Source: Pelagibius sp965227505 (GTDB lineage: Bacteria > Pseudomonadota > Alphaproteobacteria > Kiloniellales > Kiloniellaceae). From it: DNA of 64,000 bases. Numbering within the stretch: the stretch's first letter is position 1; every line of letters begins with the position of its first letter. The stretch covers positions 868,001-932,000 of the forward strand of contig NZ_OZ245757.1 of the NCBI RefSeq assembly GCF_965227505.1. The letters are read 5' to 3'. Below the pieces are notes generated by a model, which was given only the letters and a program-made list of their open reading frames with translations, had not been told where the DNA came from and ran no database searches. The position numbers were made by a program, and so were the translations under genes. Shown piece by piece: positions 26,058-34,191 of the stretch.

Positions 26058-27020
26058 CTGAAAGCGTTGGTGCTGGAAGGCAGGCGGCAGGTGTCTGTGC
26101 TCGAGGTCGAGCCGCCCGTGGCGGGGCCGGATGAGGTCGTCATTGACGTGGCTGTCGCTGGGATCGGCGGAAGCGAATACCTGGGCTACAACAACCCGGG
26201 CATACGAACTCTGCCGAACATCATGGGACATGGATTCGCCGGCACAACGGCAGAGGGTCGCCGGGTTGCGGTCAATCCCCTGCGAAGCTGCGGCACCTGC
26301 GAATACTGCCGGCGCGAACTCCGTCAGCTTTGCAACGACTGGCATCTGATCGGGGTCCAGTCGGACGGCGGCTTTGCCCAGCAGGTCGCCGTGCCTGAGG
26401 AGACCTTGGTCACACTTCCGGACGATCTGGGCTGGGAACAGGCAGCCTTTGTGGAGCCCTTCGCCAACGCCGTAAACGCCTGGGAGCTGTCCGGCGCAGA
26501 TGGCGGGTGCTCGGTGGCGATCCTCGGCGCCGGAGGGCTGGGCCTGGGGCTGGTCGCCTGCGCGGCCGGCGCCGGCTGTGCGCAGATCGCTGTCAGCGAT
26601 CTCTCCCAGACCCGCCTGGACGCGGCTGCCGAACTCGGTGCGGCGACCTGTGGAAACGATACCGAGACACACCCAGAGGGCAGCTATGATAGCTATGATG
26701 TTGTGTTCGATACCGTCGGCTCGGTGGACTCTCGGCGGCGCGCAATCGATCTCACCCGCAAAGCCGGGACCTGCGTCCTCATGGGCTTCGCCGCGCCCGA
26801 CCTGGAAGCCAATGCCGGGGCCTTCATAAGAAGCCAGCGGCGGCTCCTCGGCGCCTTTGTCTATTCGATGACGCAGTTCCAGACGGCGGTCAGCCTGGCG
26901 GCGCGCTGCAAAGCCGACTGGGTGGCGAACCTTTCGTTCGCGGAGGTGGAACCGCTGCTGCAGCGCTACCTGGAGGGTGATTTCTCCACCGTCAAGGCCG
27001 CCCTGCGACCCAACGGCTAG
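26058..27020 (+). CDS. Zinc-type medium-chain alcohol dehydrogenase homologue with altered catalytic site
   Basis: About 320 residues, slightly shorter than usual. The family opening M-K-A-L-V-L-E-G is encoded from a CTG codon at 26058 with GGGGGGAACGG upstream; no ATG or GTG fits that position, so CTG (or TTG at 26067) must start translation. The structural zinc Cys cluster is intact (CGTCEYC...LC, about 78-92), as is the Rossmann motif GAGGLGLGLV. The catalytic-zinc cysteine of the GICGSD motif is replaced by glycine (GIGGSEYLGY) and GHE is GHG. It may be a metal-poor reductase or inactive. It stands alone. Confidence 0.75.
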   Translation: MKALVLEGRRQVSVLEVEPPVAGPDEVVIDVAVAGIGGSEYLGYNNPGIRTLPNIMGHGFAGTTAEGRRVAVNPLRSCGTCEYCRRELRQLCNDWHLIGVQSDGGFAQQVAVPEETLVTLPDDLGWEQAAFVEPFANAVNAWELSGADGGCSVAILGAGGLGLGLVACAAGAGCAQIAVSDLSQTRLDAAAELGAATCGNDTETHPEGSYDSYDVVFDTVGSVDSRRRAIDLTRKAGTCVLMGFAAPDLEANAGAFIRSQRRLLGAFVYSMTQFQTAVSLAARCKADWVANLSFAEVEPLLQRYLEGDFSTVKAALRPNG

Positions 27021-27033
27021 CTCCGTTCAAAGG

Positions 27034-27145
27034 CTACGCGGACACCGCGGCAGCCACCTGCCCTTGCGGCAGTTCGCCCACCCGCTCGAAGATCGCCTTC
27101 TGCCCCTCCGGGTCGATATGACCGTCGACGTTGGCGGCTGCATCA
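27034..27145 (-). pseudogene. Decayed fragment of a DUF533/TerB-like gene
   Basis: Read on the minus strand this segment encodes AAANVDGHIDPEGQKAIFE then RVGELP, matching 21 of 25 residues of the intact DUF533 gene 2.3 kb away (AAANADGHIDPDEQKSIFE then RVGELP). Similarity stops abruptly on both sides and a stop follows shortly. It overlaps the last bases of the LysR gene. It looks like a remnant left by duplication and deletion or by recombination between two copies. Confidence 0.7.
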
Positions 27146-28054
27146 GTCTGCCCCCAAGTCCGCCGACTTTGCTTCACCGACAATCCATTCGGTAAACGCC
27201 TTGATCGGTCGTTCGCGACACCGCCGCTCGGCACAGACCAGGAAGTAGGAGAAGGGCGACGGCAAGACCATGTCCCAGGGAACGACGAGGCGCCCGGAGG
27301 CAATGTCGTCCGATGCAATGGTGCGTCGGCCCAGCAGGATTCCGGCGCCGGACATCGCCGCTTGGAGGGCGTGGTCGGTCTGGGCGAAGTGCTGGCCCTT
27401 CTCAGCCAACCCGGGATCGAGGCCTACCTTGGAGAACCAGTTCGCCCAGCCGGAACTCTGGCCGGGGTAGGTCGCAGCGTCGTCATGGAGAAGCCGTAAC
27501 TCCGTCAGGTGCTGAACCGGCGCCCCTGCGGGCACATAGCCCGGCGCGCAGAGGGGTACATAGGCCTCCCCAAGCAAGTACGTGATCTTGTGATCGGGAT
27601 AGTCGCCCCTGCCGTGCCGCAGCGCCAGGTCGCTGTGCCCGGCCAGCAGATCCACGACCTCGTTGGTGGTGCCGACCTCCACGTCGATTGCCGGATAGAG
27701 ATCGTGGAAGCGATGCAGCCGCGGCAGCAGCCACTTTGCAGCGATCGACGGACCGGCAGAGATACGCAGCCGCGTCTCCTCGGTCAGAGCCCGGGTCTCG
27801 CGCAACGCGGTGCCGATCAGATCGAAACCCTCGCGCAGCGGCGGATGCAAGGTCCGTCCTGCAGCCGTCAACTCGATGGAGCGGGCACGGCGCACGAAGA
27901 GCTTTTCTCCCAGATACTCCTCCAGCGTTCTGATCTGATGGGAGACAGCTGAGGGCGAGGTGCCCAACTGCTCAGCCGCGCGCTTGAAGCTCAGACAGTC
28001 CGCCACGACGGCGAAAGCGCGAAGAGCGGAGAGGTGAGCAATACGCTGCGGCAT
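27143..28054 (-). CDS. LysR-family regulator (GcvA-like)
   Basis: 303 residues. Winged helix-turn-helix at 8-66 (LSALRAFAVVADCLSFKRAA, EQLGTSPSAVSHQIRTLEEYLG), then a two-lobed ligand domain with SDLALRHGRGDYPD and GAGILLGRR segments typical of the GcvA branch. It diverges from the betaine-type binding protein gene; dyads in the gap fit LysR autoregulation and control of that gene. The C-terminus runs into a DUF533 fragment, so the last few residues may have been altered. Confidence 0.85.
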   Translation of the reverse strand: MPQRIAHLSALRAFAVVADCLSFKRAAEQLGTSPSAVSHQIRTLEEYLGEKLFVRRARSIELTAAGRTLHPPLREGFDLIGTALRETRALTEETRLRISAGPSIAAKWLLPRLHRFHDLYPAIDVEVGTTNEVVDLLAGHSDLALRHGRGDYPDHKITYLLGEAYVPLCAPGYVPAGAPVQHLTELRLLHDDAATYPGQSSGWANWFSKVGLDPGLAEKGQHFAQTDHALQAAMSGAGILLGRRTIASDDIASGRLVVPWDMVLPSPFSYFLVCAERRCRERPIKAFTEWIVGEAKSADLGAD

Positions 28055-28084
28055 GAGATGAGAATATCTCAGCCCAGGCTGAGA
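28054..28084. promoter_or_regulatory. Nested dyads in the LysR/binding-protein divergon
   Basis: A perfect 18-bp dyad TCTCAGCC-CA-GGCTGAGA lies at 28067-28084. A second dyad, TGAGAT-N6-ATCTCA, at 28054-28071 overlaps it and reaches the LysR start codon. Both share the CTCA/TGAG half-site. Placement suits autorepression and activation of the divergent gene. Confidence 0.65.
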
Positions 28085-28156
28085 ACAACGCGTTTGTCCC
28101 TCTGTCAGCCCCTCGCCATCTCTGCTGCATCGAACACCTCACCCCAGGAGACAGCC

Positions 28157-29035
28157 ATGTTTGATGCACTGAAATCTCTTGTTCTGGCAGGCACCGTCCT
28201 CGCCGGCAGCACAGCGGCCGCCCTGGCCGAAACCGACAAACCGACCGTGCGCCTCGGGCAGGTCGGCCTCTCATTCTATGCCGTCACCGGCGGCGTCGTT
28301 CAGGAACTGCTGGAACGCGACGGATACACGGTCGAATTGACCGTCGGCAGCCATGCCGAGATCTTCCCGCAACTGGGCGCAGGCGAGGTCGACATTCTTG
28401 CCGCCACCTGGTTGCCCGGGGGCCATGCCTCACTCTACGCACCGGTGGCGGACACGACCTTTCGAATTGCACCGATTTACGAGGACGCACGCTTTTTCTG
28501 GGTCGTTCCGGCCTACGTGCCTGAAGACGCCATCTCCTCCATCGCCGACCTGACCAAGCCCGAAGTGCGCGAGCGCCTGCCGCAGACCATCGTCTCGCTG
28601 CCCGAGGCGACCGGCCTGACCACCGGCGGGCGTCGGGTCATGGAGGCCTATGGCCTTGGCGATGCAGGCTATGAACTGCGGGCAGCACCCCCGGCGGAGT
28701 GGCTCGGCGCCTTTACGGAGGCGGTCGAGAACGAAGACTGGATCGTCTTCCCGCTCTGGCAGCCGCAGTGGGTGAACGCTGCCTTCGAGGTGCGGGCGCT
28801 TGAGGAACCGCTGAACGCCTATGGCGATCCCGACACCGCCTACCTGCTGGGCCACACAGATCTGCGGGACAAGCTGGCCCCGGAAACCCTGCAGAAGCTG
28901 GCAGACCTGCGCATCCCGGTCGAGGCCGTGACGGAAATGGATCGGATGGTCAGCCAGGACGGCAAGGCGCCCCGGGAGGCCGCCCGGGCCTGGCTCGACG
29001 CCAACCCCTCGCTGCTCGAGGCCTGGGGCAGCTGA
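28157..29035 (+). CDS. Glycine betaine/choline-type ABC substrate-binding protein (OpuAC family)
   Basis: 292 residues from ATG 28157 (CAGGAGACAGCC upstream); an in-frame ATG 123 bases earlier lies inside the operator region and is rejected. A Sec signal ends AAALA at about residue 24. The mature protein is OpuAC-like: VRLGQVGLSFYAVTGGVVQE, VDILAATWLPGGHASLY and EDWIVFPLWQPQWVN, with several Trp residues suited to a quaternary-amine cage. No ATPase or permease gene accompanies it, so it may serve a transporter encoded elsewhere or act as a sensor partner. Confidence 0.83.
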   Translation: MFDALKSLVLAGTVLAGSTAAALAETDKPTVRLGQVGLSFYAVTGGVVQELLERDGYTVELTVGSHAEIFPQLGAGEVDILAATWLPGGHASLYAPVADTTFRIAPIYEDARFFWVVPAYVPEDAISSIADLTKPEVRERLPQTIVSLPEATGLTTGGRRVMEAYGLGDAGYELRAAPPAEWLGAFTEAVENEDWIVFPLWQPQWVNAAFEVRALEEPLNAYGDPDTAYLLGHTDLRDKLAPETLQKLADLRIPVEAVTEMDRMVSQDGKAPREAARAWLDANPSLLEAWGS

Positions 29036-29057
29036 TCTCCGTTGCAATCAGGCTTTA

Positions 29058-29086
29058 CAGCCGGCGCGCCCGAGGCGCGCCGGCTG
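29058..29086 (+). terminator. Strong hairpin after the betaine-type binding protein gene
   Basis: A perfect 13-bp stem, CAGCCGGCGCGCC paired with GGCGCGCCGGCTG, around a CGA loop, begins 22 bp after the stop. No T-run follows. It separates the convergent DUF533 gene. Confidence 0.6.
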
Positions 29087-29144
29087 CTCATGTGTGGAGA
29101 TGCGCAAAGGCAGGATGGACCTCCGGCCGCAGGCCGGACTGTGG

Positions 29145-29927
29145 TCAGGCCGGGATGCCGGCCACCTGTCCTTCCAGATGGGCGACCAGGTCCGCCGGCA
29201 GCGACAGCCGGCTGGCCAGCGCTTCCAGGTAGGCCTGCTCCATCGGATGATCCGGATCGATGGCCAGGCGCGAGGCGAGGTAGAGTTCCGCCGCCTGCTC
29301 CGGACCCTGGGCCAGACCGGCGATGTCCTGCAGGCTCGGCGGTTCGGCCAGCGCATCGAAGACGAAGGCCTTCTCTTCGGCATCCAGCGGCAGTTCGCCC
29401 ACCCGTTCGAAGATCGATTTCTGCTCGTCGGGGTCGATATGTCCGTCGGCATTGGCGGCGGCGATCATCGCCATCACCAGCGCCAGTTCGAAGGGCTTGC
29501 CGTCGCTGGCCGGCGCGGCCTCGGGGTGGAACTTCGATCCTGCCGGCGGCGGCGCGCTCGGAAATCCTGCAGCGTCCGGTGCCGGCTGGTAGGCCACCTG
29601 CCCAGCGGCACCGGCCCCGGGCGACTGTTGCGGGACCTGCTGGGGCGCCTGCTTGCCGTCCTGCCAGTTCTGATAGGCACGGTAGGCCAGGGCGCCGAGC
29701 GCGGCCGCGCCGCCATAGCCGACAACGCCGCCGGCCAGTTTTCCAACTTTTTTGCGTGCTTTCTTGTTGCCGATCAGAACGCCCAGCAGACCGCCGGCCG
29801 CCAGGCCGCCGGCGACGCCGCCGATACCGCTGTTGGCCAGCTTGCCCTTGGCGTTCTGGACCGCCCCGCCCGCAGCACCGGCCGCGTTGGGCCCGAGAAA
29901 CTGCTCCAGAAGACTTTGGGGATTCAT
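29145..29927 (-). CDS. DUF533 (TerB-like) protein
   Basis: 260 residues. N-terminus: short amphipathic part, then a glycine-rich membrane-associated stretch (GGVAGGLAAGGLLGVLIGNK, 36-55) and a second (GYGGAAALGALAYRAY). A Pro/Gln-rich linker leads to the C-terminal helical TerB-like domain from about 145 (FELALVMAMIAAANADGHID, with the acidic DGHIDPDE turn). Members occur in many proteobacteria and are sometimes called tellurite-resistance-like, with no defined biochemistry. A decayed copy of part of this domain lies 2.3 kb to the left. Confidence 0.82.
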   Translation of the reverse strand: MNPQSLLEQFLGPNAAGAAGGAVQNAKGKLANSGIGGVAGGLAAGGLLGVLIGNKKARKKVGKLAGGVVGYGGAAALGALAYRAYQNWQDGKQAPQQVPQQSPGAGAAGQVAYQPAPDAAGFPSAPPPAGSKFHPEAAPASDGKPFELALVMAMIAAANADGHIDPDEQKSIFERVGELPLDAEEKAFVFDALAEPPSLQDIAGLAQGPEQAAELYLASRLAIDPDHPMEQAYLEALASRLSLPADLVAHLEGQVAGIPA

Positions 29928-30033
29928 GCTCTACCTCTCGTTTTACCCGTCCGTTAGATAGGAAGGGCGCCCCCCAAAGGCAAACAGAACCGTCTGTTGG
30001 GCCGCTTTGCTCAACGAAGTGGTTAACGGTTCC

Positions 30034-32433
30034 CTAAGGCACCGCACGGAGATAGCGGATCGGCCGGCCGGCGGAGGCGGCGTTGGCGGCAGCGACGATG
30101 GCCGCGGTGTCGATTCGGTGATGTGCATAGAGGTCATCGACCGTTCCGGTCTGGCCGAAGTGCTCGACACCCAGCGCCTGGACCCTGTGGCCCTGTACGG
30201 CGCCGAGCCAGGAGAGGGTCGTCGGATGGCCGTCCAGGACGGTCACCAGACCGGTATCGCGGTCGAGTGGCGCCAACAGGGTCTCGATGTGACAGCGGGC
30301 GTCCCGCCGCCCCTCCTGGCGGGCCCGCTCCGCGGCATGCCAGCCGGCGCTGAGGCGGTCGGACGAGGTCACCGCCAGCACGCCGACATCGCGCCGGTCC
30401 TCGCCGATCAAGCCGGCCGCCGCGATGGCTTCGGCGGCCACCGCACCCTGGTAGGCAATCACCACCGCGCAGTTGGGGCCGGGGCGGCGCAGCCAGTAGG
30501 CGCCGTTGATGATGTCCTGCGCCAGAGCCGCGTCGAGCGCGCGCTTCGGCTGCTCCAGCGGTCGGGTCGAAAGGCGCAGGTAGACCGAGCCGCCGTTCTC
30601 GTCGCGCAGCCAGGGACCGGAGGGCTCCCCCTTCCCGTCGCGCTGCATGTAGTCGAAGGACCAGGTCATGATCGCCGCCAGTTCGTCGACGAAAGCCGGC
30701 TCGAAGGCCGCGAGGCCGTCCTGCGCGAGCCCGATGAGCGGCGTGCCGACCGACTGGTGGGCCCCGCCCTCCGGCGCCAGGGTGATGCCGGAGGGAGTCG
30801 CCACCAGCAGGAAGCGGGCGTCCTGATAGCAGGCATAGTTCAGCGCATCGAGACCGCGTTGAATGAAAGGATCGTAGAGCGTGCCGATGGGCAGCAGGCG
30901 TTCGCCGAAGAGCGAATGCGAGAGCCCCAGCGCGCCCAGCAGCAGGAATAGGTTCATCTCGGCAATGCCGAGTTCGATGTGCTGGCCTTCCGGGCTCATG
31001 ATCCACTTCTGCGCCGAAGGCACCTTCTCATCGCGGAAGGTGTCGCCGAGCGGCGTGCGATTGAAGAGGCCGCGGCGGTTCACCCAGCCGCCGAGGTTGG
31101 TCGACACCGTCACATCCGGCGAGGTGGTCACGATGCGCTGCGCCAGGGGCGAGTCCTCCCGCGCCAACTCGTTGAGGATCTTGCCGAAGCCCTCCTGCGT
31201 CGACATCACCGCCCCAGCCGGTGCCGGCAACGGCGCGACCGGCACCACGGCGGCCTGGTAGCGCCGCCGGCCCTTGGCGTTGAAGGGCACCGCCTTGAGA
31301 AAGGCCTCTGCCTCTTCGCGGGGGGTGGCCAGCGCTTCGAAAGGCTCCCATTCCTGTCCCTCCCGAACGCCGAGGCTGCCGCGGTAGGCCGCCATCTGGT
31401 CGGGGGTCATCAGGCCGGCATGGTTGTCCTTGTGGCCGGCCAGCGGCAGGCCGTAGCCCTTCACCGTGTAGGCGATGAAACAGACCGGGCGGTCGTGGTC
31501 GACGGCAGCGAAGGCCTCCAGCACCGCCGGCAGGTCGTGGCCGCCCAGGTTGGTCATCAGCCGTGCCAGTTCGTCGTCGCTGCGCGCCTCGATGAGCGCC
31601 GTCAGCGGGCCCTGATCGCCGAGATCATCCAGCAGGCGTTTGCGCCAGGCCGCCCCGCCCTGAAAGGTCAGCGCCGAGTAGAGCTGGTTGGGACAGCGGT
31701 CGATCCAGTCGCGCAGCGCCTCCCCGCCCGGCTCCTGGAAGGCCGCCTGCAACAGGTGGCCGTACTTGATCGTCACCACCTCCCAGCCCATGGAGCGGAA
31801 CAGCTTGTCGAACTGGCCGTAGAGGCCTTCGCGCGCCACTGCGTCCAGGCTTTGCCGGTTGTAGTCGATGACCCACCAGGTGTTGCGCAGGCCGTGCTTC
31901 CAGCCCTCCATCAGGGCCTCGTAGATGTTGCCCTCGTCAAGCTCCGCATCGCCCACCAGCGCCACCATGCGCCCCTCAGGCGCGGTCTTGGCACCTGCGG
32001 ACCATCCCTTCAGGCGCACGTAGTCCTGCACCATGCTGGCGAAGGAGGTGATGGCAACGCCGAGGCCGACCGAACCGGTGGAGAAGTCCACGTCGTCGCT
32101 GTCCTTGGTGCGCGAGGGGTAGGACTGCGCGCCACCGAAACCACGGAACGCTTCCAGGTTTTCCCGGGTCTGATTGCCCAGCAGATACTGGATGGCATGG
32201 AAGACCGGGCTGGCATGGGGCTTCACCGCCACACGGTCCTCGGGCCGCAGCACGTGGAAATAGAGCGCCGTCATGAGGGTGACCAGCGAGGCGCTCGACG
32301 CCTGATGGCCGCCCACCTTCAGCCCGTCCGTCTTGGGGCGCAGGTGGTTGGCGTTGTGGATCATCCAGGAGGACAGCCAGAGCACCTTCTGCTCCAGCGC
32401 CTCCAGCATCTTCAGGCTATGGGAATCCGTCAT
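30034..32433 (-). CDS. Homodimeric 2-oxoacid dehydrogenase E1 (AceE/MdeB-like, transketolase fold)
   Basis: 799 residues, shorter than AceE. Thiamine diphosphate motif GDAELDEG (161-168) leads to Asn192 in IDYNRQS; the pyrimidine domain and transketolase C-terminal domain follow (GIAEMNLFLLLGALGL, SDRLSAGW, then HPTTLSWLG). The family decarboxylates a 2-oxoacid; MdeB of the methionine/2-oxobutyrate route is also encoded beside an Lrp regulator, as here. No E2 or E3 gene is adjacent, so it must borrow them or act alone. Substrate unproven. Confidence 0.82.
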   Translation of the reverse strand: MTDSHSLKMLEALEQKVLWLSSWMIHNANHLRPKTDGLKVGGHQASSASLVTLMTALYFHVLRPEDRVAVKPHASPVFHAIQYLLGNQTRENLEAFRGFGGAQSYPSRTKDSDDVDFSTGSVGLGVAITSFASMVQDYVRLKGWSAGAKTAPEGRMVALVGDAELDEGNIYEALMEGWKHGLRNTWWVIDYNRQSLDAVAREGLYGQFDKLFRSMGWEVVTIKYGHLLQAAFQEPGGEALRDWIDRCPNQLYSALTFQGGAAWRKRLLDDLGDQGPLTALIEARSDDELARLMTNLGGHDLPAVLEAFAAVDHDRPVCFIAYTVKGYGLPLAGHKDNHAGLMTPDQMAAYRGSLGVREGQEWEPFEALATPREEAEAFLKAVPFNAKGRRRYQAAVVPVAPLPAPAGAVMSTQEGFGKILNELAREDSPLAQRIVTTSPDVTVSTNLGGWVNRRGLFNRTPLGDTFRDEKVPSAQKWIMSPEGQHIELGIAEMNLFLLLGALGLSHSLFGERLLPIGTLYDPFIQRGLDALNYACYQDARFLLVATPSGITLAPEGGAHQSVGTPLIGLAQDGLAAFEPAFVDELAAIMTWSFDYMQRDGKGEPSGPWLRDENGGSVYLRLSTRPLEQPKRALDAALAQDIINGAYWLRRPGPNCAVVIAYQGAVAAEAIAAAGLIGEDRRDVGVLAVTSSDRLSAGWHAAERARQEGRRDARCHIETLLAPLDRDTGLVTVLDGHPTTLSWLGAVQGHRVQALGVEHFGQTGTVDDLYAHHRIDTAAIVAAANAASAGRPIRYLRAVP

Positions 32434-32572
32434 GGTTTTCGTTTAACTCTCGGCCTTCGCAAGGAAGCGGCGCGGAGCGGCAGCTTACGCCAAAGCGCCC
32501 TGGCAGGACATGCCAAAGGCGCTACGGATTTTATCAGACTTGGTATCTTTGCATCGCCAGGAGGAAATTCTT

Positions 32573-32585
32573 GGCATATTATGCC
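32573..32585. promoter_or_regulatory. Palindrome over the Lrp gene start
   Basis: GGCATA-T-TATGCC is a perfect dyad that includes the first possible ATG of the Lrp-type gene, in the gap shared with the divergent E1 gene. It is a candidate autoregulatory site and may also matter for choosing ATG 32590 over 32581. Confidence 0.5.
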
Positions 32586-33084
32586 GAACATGGAGCTCGA
32601 CAGCATCGACCGCAAGATCCTGACCGCGCTGCAGGCCGACGGCCGCCTCAGCAACGTCGACCTCGCCGAACAGGTCGGCCTTTCCCCCTCGCCCTGCCTG
32701 CGGCGGGTGCGCCTGCTGGAGGAAGCGGGCATCATCGACCGATACGTCGCCCTGGTCGCCCAGGGCGCGGTCGGCCTGCCGGTCTCCGTCTTCATCTCCA
32801 TCAAGCTGGAACGCCAGCAGGAGGAGGATCTGGACCGCTTCGAAGCGGAGGTCAGCGCCTATCCCGAGGTCCTGGAGTGCTACCTCATGACCGGCACGCA
32901 GGACTATCTGCTGCGGGTGGTGGTGGCCGACCTCGCGGCTTACGAGCGCTTCCTCAAGACCAAGCTGACGCGCGTCGGCAACGTCGCCTCCATCGAGTCC
33001 AGCTTCGCGCTCAAGCAGGTGAAGTATACCAACGTGCTGCCGCTCGATGGGGCGCCCATTGACCCGGCACAAGCGCGCGGATAG
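32581..33084 (+). CDS. Lrp/AsnC-family regulator
   Basis: 167 residues from ATG 32581; a second ATG at 32590 (MELDSIDRK) is nearer to the family start, while AGGAGG lies 16 or 25 bases upstream, so the start is uncertain. Helix-turn-helix: NVDLAEQVGLSPSPCLRRVR. C-terminal RAM ligand domain: VLECYLMTGTQDYLLRVVV. It is divergent from the E1 gene, the usual layout for a regulator that senses an amino acid and controls its breakdown. Confidence 0.86.
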   Translation: MPNMELDSIDRKILTALQADGRLSNVDLAEQVGLSPSPCLRRVRLLEEAGIIDRYVALVAQGAVGLPVSVFISIKLERQQEEDLDRFEAEVSAYPEVLECYLMTGTQDYLLRVVVADLAAYERFLKTKLTRVGNVASIESSFALKQVKYTNVLPLDGAPIDPAQARG

Positions 33085-33137
33085 CGTGCTGGCTTCCAAA
33101 GAACACACCAAGAATGCTCCCGGGGAGGACAGACCAG

Positions 33138-34166
33138 ATGTTGCACTCGCTGCGCCGCGGCCTTGCCGCCGTTTCCCTCGCCTGCAGCCTCGCGCTCGGC
33201 GCCACGGCGGCGCAGGCGGAGAAGATCACCATCTCCGCCCTTACCTTCGTGTCCTCCTCGCCGCTGTTCATCGCCCAGGACAAGGGCTATTACGCCGAGG
33301 AAGGCCTGGAGGTGGAATTCAAGTTCTTCCGCGCGGCGCAGCCGGTGGCGGTTTCGATCGCCTCGGGCGATGCCGACTTCGGCGTCACCGCCTTCACCGC
33401 CGGCTTCTATAATCTGGCCGGCAAGGGCGCGCTGAAGGTGATCGGCGCCCAGAGCCGCGAGGAGCCGGGCTTCGACTTCTCCGCCTACATCGCCTCCAAC
33501 AAGGCTTATGCCGCCGGCTTCGACAGCCCGGAGAAGTTCGCCGGCAAATCGCTCGGCATGACTCAGAGGGGCTCCTCCTTCCACCTTATGATCGGCATGC
33601 TGGCCGACCGACTGGGTATGGACCTGGACGATGTTCAACTGAAGCCGCTGGAGAAGGTGCCGAACATGATCGGCGCGGTGAAGTCGGGCCAGGTCGACTC
33701 CATCATCCTGCCCGCCCACATCGCCACCCGGCTGGAGAACGACGGTTCGGCCAAGATCATCGGCTGGGTTCACCAGTACACGCCCTATCAGTTGGGCGGC
33801 CTCTTCACCTCGACCCGCAACGTCGAGCAGCGGCGTGACGTGGTGGAGCGCTTTGTGCGTGCCTATCAGCGTGCAGCAGCCGACTATGCCGAGGCCTTCA
33901 TGCAGCGCGACGCCGCCGGCCAGCGCGTCTTCGGTACCGAGGCCGAGGCGCTCATTCCAATCATCGAGAAGTACACCAAGGCCAAGCCCGCCTCGATCAA
34001 GGCCGGCGCCCCCTTCATCGACCCCGAGGGCCGGCTGAAGGTGCAGTCGATCTACGACCAGGTCGCCTGGATGCAGGCCCAGGGGCTGGTCGGCAAGGAT
34101 ATCGATCCCGCGGACTTCGTCGATCTCAGCTTCATCGAGGGCCACCTGGACGTCCCGACCAACTGA
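33138..34166 (+). CDS. NMT1/SsuA-type ABC substrate-binding protein
   Basis: 342 residues from ATG 33138 (GGGGAGGACAG upstream); the earlier in-frame start lacks a site. Sec signal ends ATAAQA at about residue 27. The mature lobe reads ALTFVSSSPLFIAQDKGYY then EEGLEVEF, the opening of aminopyrimidine/taurine/nitrate-type receptors, and later PNMIGAVKSGQVDSIILPAH. First gene of a three-gene importer, 25 bp ahead of the ATPase. Ligand not predictable; sulfonate, pyrimidine precursor or aromatic acid are all known in the family. Confidence 0.85.
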   Translation: MLHSLRRGLAAVSLACSLALGATAAQAEKITISALTFVSSSPLFIAQDKGYYAEEGLEVEFKFFRAAQPVAVSIASGDADFGVTAFTAGFYNLAGKGALKVIGAQSREEPGFDFSAYIASNKAYAAGFDSPEKFAGKSLGMTQRGSSFHLMIGMLADRLGMDLDDVQLKPLEKVPNMIGAVKSGQVDSIILPAHIATRLENDGSAKIIGWVHQYTPYQLGGLFTSTRNVEQRRDVVERFVRAYQRAAADYAEAFMQRDAAGQRVFGTEAEALIPIIEKYTKAKPASIKAGAPFIDPEGRLKVQSIYDQVAWMQAQGLVGKDIDPADFVDLSFIEGHLDVPTN

Positions 34167-34191
34167 GCGACTCTTCCGGCAGCCGACCATC

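Noticed and set aside
30017..30026. Single GGTTAACG element upstream of the DUF533 gene as a CtrA site
   Set aside because: Only one half-site without a partner at a suitable distance.
32573..32585. Palindrome over the Lrp start as a riboswitch or terminator
   Set aside because: Stem of six bases without a loop of adequate size or T-run; an operator is simpler.
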